DNA of 64,000 bases from Croceicoccus pelagius (GTDB lineage: Bacteria > Pseudomonadota > Alphaproteobacteria > Sphingomonadales > Sphingomonadaceae), in NCBI RefSeq assembly GCF_001661915.1, contig NZ_LYWY01000039.1, positions 124,001 to 188,000 of the forward strand, written 5' to 3'. Made by a program: the position numbers and the translations under genes. Shown piece by piece: positions 18,930 through 26,812 of this stretch. Positions within the stretch are counted from its first letter, which is position 1; the number at the start of each line of letters is the position of its first letter. The notes under the pieces are model-generated. The model was not told the DNA's origin. It saw only the letters and a list, made by a program, of their open reading frames with translations, and did no database searches.

Positions 18930-19466
18930 ATGCCAAAGGCCAACACCATCGCGGGCATCGGCCCGATCATGCAGAACGCCTACCTGCCGAAGGATTTCGA
19001 CGCGGCGCTGAAGTACTGGACCGAGACGATGGGTGTCGGTCCGTTCTTCCTGCTCGAAAACATCCGCTTGGGCGACATGAAGTGCATGGGCGAGCCGACG
19101 GATGCGATCTTCACCGTCGCTATCGCCTACTGGAACGACATGCAGATCGAACTGGTACGGCCCGACAACGACGCCCCGGCGCACTACACCGGCAAGTACA
19201 AGGTGCACGACCGCATGCACCACACCTGTCAGGTGGTCGAGGATATCGAGGTCGCGCGCAAGGCTGTCGAGGACGCAGGCGCGACAATCGTGGTCGAAGG
19301 CAAGGTCGGCGAAACCGGCTATGTCATCTATGCCGATCCGGGCTTCGGCGCGGGCGGCATCGTGGAATTCGTTCAGCTTGCCGAAGGCGGCGCTGAATTC
19401 TTCGCGATGATGAAGGACGCGGCAGCGAACTGGGACGGCAGCGAACCGGTTCGCAAGCTGGGCTGA
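18930..19466 (+). CDS. VOC family protein (glyoxalase/epimerase-like)
   Basis: The 178-residue protein has the vicinal-oxygen-chelate fold pattern, with paired beta-alpha-beta modules and a metal-ligand candidate His in the HDRMHHTCQVVEDIEVARK segment. It resembles methylmalonyl-CoA epimerase and glyoxalase relatives, but its reaction is not predictable. The start at 18930 has AAGGAGG seven bases upstream. It is the last gene of the DUF35-thiolase-E1-E2 operon and is followed by a strong terminator. A role in isomerising an acyl-CoA or diketone made by the operon is an inference. Confidence 0.8.
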   Translation: MPKANTIAGIGPIMQNAYLPKDFDAALKYWTETMGVGPFFLLENIRLGDMKCMGEPTDAIFTVAIAYWNDMQIELVRPDNDAPAHYTGKYKVHDRMHHTCQVVEDIEVARKAVEDAGATIVVEGKVGETGYVIYADPGFGAGGIVEFVQLAEGGAEFFAMMKDAAANWDGSEPVRKLG

Positions 19467-19490
19467 TCAGGCCGCAAAGCCAGAACTTGA

Positions 19491-19521
19491 AAGAGCCGCC
19501 GGGGTGACCGGCGGCTCTTTT
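19491..19521. terminator. bidirectional rho-independent terminator
   Basis: Perfect 12-base arms AAGAGCCGCCGG and CCGGCGGCTCTT enclose a 5-base loop and end in a run of T. It separates two convergent operons, 25 bases after the VOC gene and just before the stop of the kinase-like gene on the other strand. Confidence 0.85.
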
Positions 19522-19525
19522 CGTA

Positions 19526-20593
19526 TCAGGAACAGCGTTCCATGGCCTCTGCCGCCAGTCGGGCAAGCCGCGGGAAGGCTTCGGCGCGTTCCCTGGCCTG
19601 TGCGTTCGCGGCGGTGCCGCGGATCACGCGGCCCTTGATGCCGTGGAAGATCGCGGCAAGCCGGAAGAACTGGAACGCGATGTAGAAGTTCCAGTTCGGA
19701 ATGCTCTCACGCCCCATGCGCTCGCAATAAGCGGCGACGTATTCGTCCTCGCTAGGGATGTTCAGCGCCCTCAGGTCCGCACCTTCCAGCCCTGCGACGA
19801 TATCCGGCGGCATGTGGTACATCATGGCGTGGTAGGCAAAGTCTGCCAGCGGGTGGCCCAGTGTCGACAGTTCCCAGTCCAGCACCGCGAGCACGCGCGG
19901 CTCGGTGGGGTGGAAGATCATGTTGTCGCAGCGCATGTCGCCGTGGACCACGGTCGTTTCGTCACCTGCCGGGATGTTCTCCGGCAGCCATGCGACGAGC
20001 CGGTCCATGTCCTCGTAGCGGCCTGCTTCCTCATCGGCCAGGTACTGCTTCGACCAGCGACCGATCTGGCGCGCGAAGTAGTTGCCCGGCTTACCATAGT
20101 CGCCAAGGCCGACGGCCTCGTAATCGACCTTGTGCAGGTCGGCCATGACCTTGTTCATCGCATCGAAGTAGGCGGGCCGCTCCTCACGGCTCACCTCGGG
20201 GAAAGTCGCGTCCCAGAAGATACGGCCTTCTACCATGTCCATCACGAAGAACCACGTGCCGATGACGTCGTCGTCGGTGCAGATGCCGTAGACCTTGGGC
20301 ACGGGGAAACCGGCCTTGCCAAGCCCGGTCATGACCTTGGCCTCGCGCTCCACCGCGTGCGCGCCTTTGAGAAGTTCGCCCGGCGGCTTGCGGCGCAGGA
20401 CGTATTTCGCACCCGGCGTCGTCAGCTTGTAGGTCGGGTTGGACTGGCCGCCCTTGAACTGTTCGATCGTCAGCGGGCCGGCAAAGCCTTCGACATTGGC
20501 TTCCATCCACGCGGTCAGGCGGCCTAGATCGACCTCGTAACCCTCGCGCACCGGCGTGGTGCCGGTGTTGGCCTCTGCAATCGTCTCAGCCAT
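19526..20593 (-). CDS. phosphotransferase family protein (APH fold, ACAD10/11-like kinase)
   Basis: The 355-residue product has the aminoglycoside-phosphotransferase fold. The catalytic loop is VVHGDMRCDNMIF and the metal-binding segment VLDWELSTLGHPLADFAY. Members of this branch are fused or adjacent to acyl-CoA dehydrogenases (ACAD10/11, and the LvaA/LvaC pair of levulinate catabolism), where the kinase phosphorylates a 4-hydroxyacyl-CoA. Here the gene overlaps the upstream dehydrogenase gene by eight bases, strongly linking the two. Antibiotic resistance is unlikely. Confidence 0.87.
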   Translation of the reverse strand: MAETIAEANTGTTPVREGYEVDLGRLTAWMEANVEGFAGPLTIEQFKGGQSNPTYKLTTPGAKYVLRRKPPGELLKGAHAVEREAKVMTGLGKAGFPVPKVYGICTDDDVIGTWFFVMDMVEGRIFWDATFPEVSREERPAYFDAMNKVMADLHKVDYEAVGLGDYGKPGNYFARQIGRWSKQYLADEEAGRYEDMDRLVAWLPENIPAGDETTVVHGDMRCDNMIFHPTEPRVLAVLDWELSTLGHPLADFAYHAMMYHMPPDIVAGLEGADLRALNIPSEDEYVAAYCERMGRESIPNWNFYIAFQFFRLAAIFHGIKGRVIRGTAANAQARERAEAFPRLARLAAEAMERCS

Positions 20594-21785
20594 CTTGTGC
20601 CTGCGCGTCGCGCCACTGGCGCTTGATCTTCTTGGCGAGCGACCATTTGTGGACCTCGGTCGGGCCGTCGTAGATGCGGAAGGCGCGGACTTCGCGGTAG
20701 ACCTGCTCGACGATGGTCTTGTCGGTCACGCCGGTGCCGCCCATGACCTGCACGCAGTTGTCGGCAATGCGCATCAGCGCTTCGGACACCGCGACCTTGG
20801 AAATGGAGCTTTCGGTCGTGCCGAGATCGCCGGTGTCGAGCACGCTCGCGCACCAGTAGATCATCAGTTCGGCCTGCTGGATGTCGATCTTGTTCTGGGC
20901 GAGCATGAAGCCCACGCCTTCGTGATCGATCAGCGTCTTCCTGAAAGCCTCGCGGCGGCAGGCGTAGTCGGTGGCGATTTCCTGGGCGCGGATGCAGCAA
21001 CCGAGCCAGCGCATGCAGTGCGACAGGCGGGCAGGCGACAGGCGGACCTGTGCGTACTTGAATCCTTCGCCCGGCTGGCCCAGCAGCTGGTCTGCCGGAA
21101 CGCGCAGGTTCTCGATCTCGACCGTGGCGTGGCTACCCGGCATCGAGGTGTCGATCGTGTTGGGCACGTCGACGATCCTGATCGCAGGATCGGGCAGGTC
21201 GACCAGGAACATGCATGCGCCGCCCTTGGAATCCTCTTCCTCGGACGCGGCCATGACGATGCCGACCTTCGCGCCATCGGCGCCGGTGATGAAGGTCTTC
21301 TTGCCGTTGACGACCCAGTGGTTGCCGTCCTTGCGGCAGGTCGTCTTCATCATCGAAGGATCGGAACCGGCACCGCCCCAGTCGGCAGGCTCGGTCATGA
21401 AAAATGCGCTGCGCGCGTGGCCCGAGACCATCTGCTTGAGGAACTTGTCCTTCAGCTCGGGCGAGCCGACATGGCCAAGCAGGTACATGTTGCCTTCGTC
21501 AGGCGCCATCGTATTGCAGGCCAGCGGGCCGAGCGGCGACAGGCCGGACTTGATGAGGACATATGCCGTCTCGACCTGCGTGAGGTGAGAACCGTCGGGC
21601 AAGATGTGCGGGGTCATGACCCCTGCGGCGCGGGCCTTCTCGCGCATCTCGTCGACCATTTCGTCCAGCGGCGCACCGTGGTGGTCGCGCCGGCCGTCCT
21701 TCTCATACGGAATGACGACTTCACGGACGAACTTCTCTACCCGCGCGCCGATTTCGAGCGCGCGGTCGGGAACGGCAAAATCCAT
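20586..21785 (-). CDS. acyl-CoA dehydrogenase, ACAD10/11-like
   Basis: The 399-residue protein resembles the dehydrogenase part of ACAD10/11, including AFFMTEPADWGGAGSDPS, a GRxxF-like segment and the C-terminal RIYDGPTEVHKWSLAKKI. In this branch the enzyme eliminates phosphate from a 4-phosphooxy-acyl-CoA and yields an enoyl-CoA, together with its kinase partner. It lies between an NTF2-like gene and the kinase gene. The unit probably handles a hydroxylated acyl-CoA formed during ring or side-chain breakdown. Confidence 0.88.
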   Translation of the reverse strand: MDFAVPDRALEIGARVEKFVREVVIPYEKDGRRDHHGAPLDEMVDEMREKARAAGVMTPHILPDGSHLTQVETAYVLIKSGLSPLGPLACNTMAPDEGNMYLLGHVGSPELKDKFLKQMVSGHARSAFFMTEPADWGGAGSDPSMMKTTCRKDGNHWVVNGKKTFITGADGAKVGIVMAASEEEDSKGGACMFLVDLPDPAIRIVDVPNTIDTSMPGSHATVEIENLRVPADQLLGQPGEGFKYAQVRLSPARLSHCMRWLGCCIRAQEIATDYACRREAFRKTLIDHEGVGFMLAQNKIDIQQAELMIYWCASVLDTGDLGTTESSISKVAVSEALMRIADNCVQVMGGTGVTDKTIVEQVYREVRAFRIYDGPTEVHKWSLAKKIKRQWRDAQAQDG

Positions 21786-21789
21786 TTTA

Positions 21790-22188
21790 TCAGGCTTTCT
21801 GCATTGCTGCTGCCGCGGCCTTCACGGGCGCGGGATCGAAATAATAGGGCTTGATCTCGCAGACCTTGCCGTCGCGGATCCGGAACATTTCGGTCAGTTC
21901 CGCCGGTTCGAGGCCTTCGCCGAAATTCATGCGCAGGATCTTCACGGCAAAATCGCCGCCATAGGTCGATCCGATGACGTCGAGCGACTGCACCTGCAGC
22001 ATGGCGAACACGTCGGTGAACAAGTCGCGCAGGGCATTGCGGCCCTGGTAGGTGCCGGCCATCGGCAGGCCCTGTGCCTCGGTGATGAGAAGGTCGTCGG
22101 TGACCATCGTTGCGACCTTGTCCCAGTCGCCGGCTGCACTCGCGGCGTAGAGGTCGTCGATAAGGGTTTCCACCTCTTGCTGTGTCAT
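21790..22188 (-). CDS. NTF2/SnoaL-like protein
   Basis: The 132-residue protein has the SnoaL-like cone-shaped alpha+beta fold: LIDDLYAASAAGDWDKVATMVTDDLLITEA, then GLPMAGTYQGRNALRDLF. The ATG at 22188 is preferred over 22221 because GGGAGAG precedes it. The family includes ketosteroid isomerases, dehydratases and cyclases, and the exact reaction here is unknown. It is the first gene of a leftward operon with the ACAD/kinase pair. Confidence 0.78.
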   Translation of the reverse strand: MTQQEVETLIDDLYAASAAGDWDKVATMVTDDLLITEAQGLPMAGTYQGRNALRDLFTDVFAMLQVQSLDVIGSTYGGDFAVKILRMNFGEGLEPAELTEMFRIRDGKVCEIKPYYFDPAPVKAAAAAMQKA

Positions 22189-22245
22189 CGTATGTCTCTC
22201 CCACACTGATTGAACCACCATCTTGTCGCCAATCGGCTCCGCAGG

Positions 22246-22257
22246 CGATAGCTATCG
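22246..22257. promoter_or_regulatory. palindrome in divergent promoter region
   Basis: CGATAGCTATCG is a perfect 12-base palindrome between the divergent NTF2-like (22188) and Rieske ferredoxin (22328) genes. It is a possible operator. A chance occurrence cannot be excluded. Confidence 0.3.
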
Positions 22258-22327
22258 GAATTGTTAGCGTGAAAGAGCCGGCCCAAGCCGTTAGGGCCGC
22301 ATTACGCATAGAGAGGATCGAATTAAC

Positions 22328-22678
22328 GTGAGCGAGACCTGGCATCCCCTGATCGCCGAAAGCGATTTTCCCGAGGAAGGCAAACTGGCGACCAAGGTCG
22401 CCGGCTGGTACGTCCTTGCCGCGAAGACGGAGGACGGATTTCACGCGGTCAACGATCGCTGCACGCACCAGGCGGCGCTGCTTTCGGGTGGCCGTATCCG
22501 TCGCGGCGCGGTGATGTGCCCGCTGCACGGCGCGCGTTTCGAACTGGAAACCGGACGCTGCATCGGCGGTGCCTACAAGGATCTGCGCACGTTTCCGATC
22601 CGCGTCGAAGGCGGGCAGGTCGAAGTGTGCATCCCCGACGAGGCCCCGACGATGGAGGAACTGCCTGTCGGGCAATAA
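22328..22678 (+). CDS. Rieske-type [2Fe-2S] ferredoxin
   Basis: The 116-residue protein is a stand-alone Rieske domain with C45-x-H47 (CTHQA) and C64-x2-H67 (CPLHGARF). It is the expected electron carrier from a flavin reductase to Rieske oxygenases and is the only one in the window, so it may serve several of the seven alpha subunits. The start is GTG at 22328, with GAGAGGA about 12 bases upstream. It begins a rightward run with an NTF2-like gene, two reductases, a ThuA-like gene and an SDR. Confidence 0.9.
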   Translation: MSETWHPLIAESDFPEEGKLATKVAGWYVLAAKTEDGFHAVNDRCTHQAALLSGGRIRRGAVMCPLHGARFELETGRCIGGAYKDLRTFPIRVEGGQVEVCIPDEAPTMEELPVGQ

Positions 22679-22793
22679 GGGCGTCTGGCCGCTCCAGATG
22701 CACTTGGCGCGGCCTACCTGCCAGAACGGATAGCTTTCGGCTTTCCCGTCACGCTCTACCCTCTGGTCAACTAAACCACTGGGAGAGAAATTC

Positions 22794-23222
22794 ATGCCTT
22801 TCACCGGACCGGACGCGGATCGCCTTGCCATTCGCGACCTCCTCGACGTTTATGCCGACGCGGTCACGCAGCGCGACGCCGACGCATGGGGCGCGACCTG
22901 GGCCGAGGACGCCCGCTGGGAAATGCCCGATTATCCCGAATTTCCGCCGCAGGAAGGCCGCGCAAACATCGTCGGCCTCTGGGTTGAGGCGATGAAGCAG
23001 TACCCGGGCATCATGTTCCATGCATGGCCGGGATCGATCGAAGTCGACGGCGATACCGCAAAGATGCGCAGCTACACCGCAGAAGTCTACGACCAGGACG
23101 GCAAGACCATGCGCGACCGCGGCGTCTATGAAGACGAACTGGTGAAAGTGGACGGCAAGTGGCTGTTCTCACGCCGCTCGTTCCGCAACATCCACCGCCA
23201 GCAAGGACCGAAGGGCGTTTGA
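22794..23222 (+). CDS. NTF2/SnoaL-like protein, dehydratase/isomerase type
   Basis: The 142-residue product opens with MPFTGPDADRLAIRDLLDVY, a pattern of the SnoaL_4 group, and has W-x3-W-x-E-D-A-x-W in the first half. It is clearly related to the protein at 37367-37807. Hydroxysteroid dehydratases of sphingomonads belong to this group, so dehydration or double-bond isomerisation of a ring intermediate is plausible. GGGAGAG precedes the ATG. It is closely followed by an MDR reductase gene (2-base gap). Confidence 0.8.
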   Translation: MPFTGPDADRLAIRDLLDVYADAVTQRDADAWGATWAEDARWEMPDYPEFPPQEGRANIVGLWVEAMKQYPGIMFHAWPGSIEVDGDTAKMRSYTAEVYDQDGKTMRDRGVYEDELVKVDGKWLFSRRSFRNIHRQQGPKGV

Positions 23223-23224
23223 AC

Positions 23225-24235
23225 ATGACGAAGAACCGTTTCTGGCGTCTCGACGATCACCCGCAAGGCGACGATTTCAGCTCTGCGCTCAGCCTGCAGG
23301 AGACCGAGCTTGCCCCGCTTCAGGATGGCGAAATTCGCCTGAAGGCCGACTACCTGTCGATGGACGCGGGCACGCGCATGTGGATGGGGCCGCGCGAAGA
23401 CGGCTACCAGCCGCCATTGCCGATGGGCATTCCGATGGCCGGGCAGGCACTGGGCCGCATCGTTGAAAGCCGCGACGATCGTTTCCCGGTAGGTCGCCTG
23501 GTCCGCGTGTTCGGTCAGTGGGCCGACTATTCGACCGTGCGTCCCGACGATTCGTGGGCCGTCCTGCTGGATGAAGACATCGACGATCCGCGCCAGCACT
23601 TCGGCGTCCTTGGCCTCAACGGCTGGACCGCGCTTTATGGCACCAAGGACATTCTCGGCGTCAAGGAAGGCGAGAATCTCGTCGTTTCCGCAGCTGCCGG
23701 CGCCACGGGCAGCCTTGCCTGCCAGATCGGCCGCAACCTTGGCGCCAAGGTTACCGGTATCGCGGGTGGCCCCGACAAGTGCCGTTACGTGGTCGAAGAA
23801 CTGGGCGCCGAACGCTGCATCGACTACAAGAACCAGGATGTCGCGGCAGAGCTCAAGAAGATCGACGGCGGCATCAATGCCTATTTCGAAAATGTGGGCG
23901 GCCCGATCCTCGATGCGGTTCTTGCCAACATGGCGCTTTTCGGTCGCGTAGCGGTTTGCGGCATGATCGCGAACTATGAAAGCGACGAAGGCGTGCCGGG
24001 TCCGAAGAACTACGACCAGGTTCTGATGCGCCGCCTGCGTATCGAAGGCTTCCTGCTTCCCGACGTTCCGGAACGCGGGCCGGAATACAATGCGCTGCTC
24101 AAGGGCTGGTACCAGGAAGGCAAGATCACCGTTCCCTTCGACGTGACGAAGGGGCTGGAGAATACGCTGGTCGCCTATAGCCGCATGATGACGGGCAAGA
24201 ACACCGGCAAGGTCATCGTCGACCTGACGGACTGA
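23225..24235 (+). CDS. NADP-dependent MDR family oxidoreductase (PTGR/LTB4DH-like)
   Basis: The 336-residue protein resembles leukotriene B4 12-hydroxydehydrogenase/prostaglandin reductase enzymes, which reduce the C=C bond of enones. It has the nucleotide motif VVSAAAGATGSLACQIGRN (about 155-172), the group-specific GGPDKCRYVVEELGAE, and FENVGGPILDAVL. The ATG at 23225 lies two bases after the previous stop and is chosen over the longer open frame from 23159. A close paralogue lies at 25066. Enone reduction would suit steroid ring intermediates. Confidence 0.87.
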   Translation: MTKNRFWRLDDHPQGDDFSSALSLQETELAPLQDGEIRLKADYLSMDAGTRMWMGPREDGYQPPLPMGIPMAGQALGRIVESRDDRFPVGRLVRVFGQWADYSTVRPDDSWAVLLDEDIDDPRQHFGVLGLNGWTALYGTKDILGVKEGENLVVSAAAGATGSLACQIGRNLGAKVTGIAGGPDKCRYVVEELGAERCIDYKNQDVAAELKKIDGGINAYFENVGGPILDAVLANMALFGRVAVCGMIANYESDEGVPGPKNYDQVLMRRLRIEGFLLPDVPERGPEYNALLKGWYQEGKITVPFDVTKGLENTLVAYSRMMTGKNTGKVIVDLTD

Positions 24236-24238
24236 TCC

Positions 24239-25048
24239 GTGCCGAAGATTGACTACCGGTCGCCCCTGCGCTGCCTTGTCGCGGTGCGTGGGCACCCGTT
24301 CGGGCGGGATGCCTTCGCCTCGCTGTTCGAGGGTATGGAAGGCATCTCGGCCACGATGGTGGACCAGCCTGCCGCATCGCTGCTGCTGAACCCCGACGGC
24401 ATGCGCGATTTCGATGTCGCGGTTCTATACGACATGCCGGGGCTGGATTTCGACGATCCCGACGCGCCGCCTGCCTATGTCGATCCGCCGCAAGTCTTGC
24501 GCGACGGGTTTCCGGCATTGTTCGGTGCGGGGAAGGGCGTCGTCGCGCTTCACCATGCCCTGGCCGGTTGGCCGACATGGCCCGAATATGGCGAGATCAT
24601 CGGTGGACGCTTTCTCTACAAGCCGGGCGAGGTGAGGGGGGTAGAGCGGCTCGACAGCGGCTATGCCCACGACGTGCGCCAGACATTCACACCGGTGCCC
24701 GGCCATCCGGTGACGGACGGGCTTCCCGCCTCGTTCGAGATCGTCGACGAGCCTTATCTGGCAGAGATATTCGAAGACGGCGTAACGCCGCTCCTGCGTT
24801 CGGATGCAACATTCGACCGTGATCATTTCTTCTCCGCCTCTCTCGCCGTAAAGGGCGAGATGTATGCGCGCGAAGGGTGGGACCATCCGGCGGGCAGCAA
24901 CCTTGTCGGCTGGGCGAAGGAGATCGGCAAGGGCGGGCTCGTCTATCTGCAACCCGGCGACGGGCCGGGTGCGTACGAAAATCCCGACTACCGCCGGCTG
25001 GTCGAAAATGCGATCCGCTGGACGGCAGAATCGGCAACAGCAGCCTGA
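24239..25048 (+). CDS. ThuA-like domain protein
   Basis: The 269-residue product belongs to the ThuA superfamily, which has a class I glutamine-amidotransferase-like fold. It shows KGVVALHHALAGWPTWPEYGEIIGG, a family hallmark, and a late HPAGSNLVGW. The start is GTG at 24239, three bases after the reductase stop, and no ATG fits. ThuA proteins take part in disaccharide oxidation in rhizobia, but their chemistry is poorly defined. A second ThuA-like gene at 55512 is fused by overlap to a Rieske gene, so this family appears tied to the island. Confidence 0.85.
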   Translation: MPKIDYRSPLRCLVAVRGHPFGRDAFASLFEGMEGISATMVDQPAASLLLNPDGMRDFDVAVLYDMPGLDFDDPDAPPAYVDPPQVLRDGFPALFGAGKGVVALHHALAGWPTWPEYGEIIGGRFLYKPGEVRGVERLDSGYAHDVRQTFTPVPGHPVTDGLPASFEIVDEPYLAEIFEDGVTPLLRSDATFDRDHFFSASLAVKGEMYAREGWDHPAGSNLVGWAKEIGKGGLVYLQPGDGPGAYENPDYRRLVENAIRWTAESATAA

Positions 25049-25065
25049 ATTGAAGGAGAGGTCGC

Positions 25066-26076
25066 ATGACCAACCGCCGCTTCATCCTCCGCCGCCGCCC
25101 TGTCGGCGATCCGGTGCCCGAGGATTTCGAACTCGTCAGCGAACCGATCCCCGATGTGCCCGCAGGCGGGCTGGTCGTACGCAATCACTACTGTTCGCTG
25201 GACCCGGCGCAGCGCGGCTGGATGGACGATGCGCCCAGCTACATGCCGCCGATCCCGCTGGGCGAACCGGTCCGCGCGACGACGGTGGGCGAAGTCTATG
25301 CCAGCGACAATCCGGACTTCCCGGTCGGCAGCTGGGTCATGAACCTCAGCGGAATCGAGGAATATAGCGCCGTCGAGCTCGGCCATTTCACTGCGCCGAT
25401 CGACATCGGCATGGTCGACAGTCCTTCCAAGTTCCTCTCCGCGATGGGGGCTGTCGGCCTGACCGCCTATTTCGGGATGCTCGAAGTCGCCAAGCCCAAG
25501 GCGGGCGAGACGCTTTGCGTCAGCGGCGCGGCAGGCGCAGTCGGCTCGGTCGTCGGGCAGATCGGCAAGATCCACGGCTGCCGCGTGATTGGCATCGCGG
25601 GCGGGGCGGAGAAGTGCCGCCGCCTGATCGAGGATTACGGTTTCGATGTTGCCATCGACTATCGCGGCAAAAGCCGGGAAGACTTGGTCGAGGAAATCGC
25701 CAAGGCAGCGCCAGACGGGCTCGACATGGTGTTCGAGAACGTGGGCGGCGACATCCTGGAGGCAGAGGTTCACAACCTTGCCAAAAAGGCGCGCATCGTT
25801 CTGTGCGGGCTGATCAGCGAATATAACTCTGTCGAAAAGCACGGGCTGCAGAACCTGTGGCAGCTGATCGTGCACCAGGCCTCGATCCACGGGTTCCTTA
25901 TCATGGACTACGCCGACCGTTTCCCCGAAGGCGGCGCGCAGATCGCGCAGTGGATCGCGGAGGGCAAGGTCCGCATCGACGAGGATGTGCAGGAAGGGAT
26001 CGAGAATACCTACGACGCCTTCATGCGGCTGTTCTCCGGCAAGAACACCGGCAAGCTGGTCCTGAAGATCGCATGA
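25066..26076 (+). CDS. NADP-dependent MDR family oxidoreductase, second copy
   Basis: This 336-residue protein is similar throughout to the one at 23225. It has the dinucleotide motif VSGAAGAVGSVVGQIGK, then GGAEKCRRLIEDYGFD and FENVGGDILEAEV. The N-terminal segments differ enough to suggest a different substrate. GAAGGAGAGG precedes the ATG. The stop overlaps the next SDR as ATGA. It is a candidate enone or enoyl reductase. Confidence 0.88.
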   Translation: MTNRRFILRRRPVGDPVPEDFELVSEPIPDVPAGGLVVRNHYCSLDPAQRGWMDDAPSYMPPIPLGEPVRATTVGEVYASDNPDFPVGSWVMNLSGIEEYSAVELGHFTAPIDIGMVDSPSKFLSAMGAVGLTAYFGMLEVAKPKAGETLCVSGAAGAVGSVVGQIGKIHGCRVIGIAGGAEKCRRLIEDYGFDVAIDYRGKSREDLVEEIAKAAPDGLDMVFENVGGDILEAEVHNLAKKARIVLCGLISEYNSVEKHGLQNLWQLIVHQASIHGFLIMDYADRFPEGGAQIAQWIAEGKVRIDEDVQEGIENTYDAFMRLFSGKNTGKLVLKIA

Positions 26077-26786
26077 GCGGACGGCTGGAAGGTCGCCGTG
26101 CGATCGTTACCGGTGCAGGTTCGGGCATCGGCGCTGCTGTCGCGAAGCGGCTGGCAGCCGACGGGGCGCGGGTCTTTACCTGCGACCTCAAGGGCGAAGT
26201 CGATCATCTTGCGGACGTAACTGTCGAAGGCGCCAGCGCGGCGCTGGTCGAGGCGGCGGTCGAAGCCATGGGAGGTCTCGACACGGTTGTGCCCTGCGCG
26301 GGGATTGCGGCATTTTCGCCACTGGAAGGTCACACCGACGCATACTTCCGGCAAGTCCTGGAAGTGAACCTCGTTGCGGTCTTCCGGCTGGTGCGCGATG
26401 CGGCAGAGCACCTCAAGCAGGCGGGCAATGGGCGGATCGTTACGATCGGCTCGACGACCTCGACGTATGGCGACGAAGGGCTTTGCGCCTATTCCGCGTC
26501 GAAGCACGCGGTGCTCGGCTTCACGAAGTCGGCGGCTGCAGAACTTGGCCCGCATGGCGTCACGGTGAATTGCGTTCAGCCCGGTGCGATCGATACTCCG
26601 ATGACGGCCCCTGCTTTCGAGGAAATGCCCGAATATCGCACGTTCTGGGAAAACAAGGCACCGCTGCGGCGGCTGGGCAGGCCCGAGGACATCGCCGACG
26701 TGATCGCTTTCCTGTGCAGCGACGATGCCCGCTTCATGTCGGGCCATGGCCTGTGGGTCGATGGTGGGGCGATGGTCCGGCACTGA
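26073..26786 (+). CDS. SDR family oxidoreductase
   Basis: A classical short-chain dehydrogenase of 237 residues, with the cofactor motif GAGSGIG (15-21), a Ser in IGSTTS and Y140-x3-K144 (YSASK). D38 after the second strand (TCDLKG) suggests NAD preference. The ATG at 26073 overlaps the reductase stop by four bases, so it is translationally coupled. In this setting a hydroxysteroid-type or 3-hydroxyacyl dehydrogenase is plausible. Confidence 0.88.
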   Translation: MSGRLEGRRAIVTGAGSGIGAAVAKRLAADGARVFTCDLKGEVDHLADVTVEGASAALVEAAVEAMGGLDTVVPCAGIAAFSPLEGHTDAYFRQVLEVNLVAVFRLVRDAAEHLKQAGNGRIVTIGSTTSTYGDEGLCAYSASKHAVLGFTKSAAAELGPHGVTVNCVQPGAIDTPMTAPAFEEMPEYRTFWENKAPLRRLGRPEDIADVIAFLCSDDARFMSGHGLWVDGGAMVRH

Positions 26787-26812
26787 CCGGACCACCGCCT
26801 GAAAATTTTCAG
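26773..26812. terminator. hairpins between convergent genes
   Basis: TGGTCCGG/CCGGACCA (26773-26780 and 26787-26794) form an 8-base stem over the SDR stop codon. The AT-rich palindrome CTGAAAATTTTCAG follows at 26799-26812, over the stop of the opposing gene. Together they may end both convergent transcripts. A clear T-run is missing, so this is tentative. Confidence 0.4.

Noticed and set aside
19526-20593. Aminoglycoside resistance gene
   Set aside because: The fold is APH-like, but the overlap with an ACAD10/11-like dehydrogenase and the motif details point to acyl-CoA metabolism.
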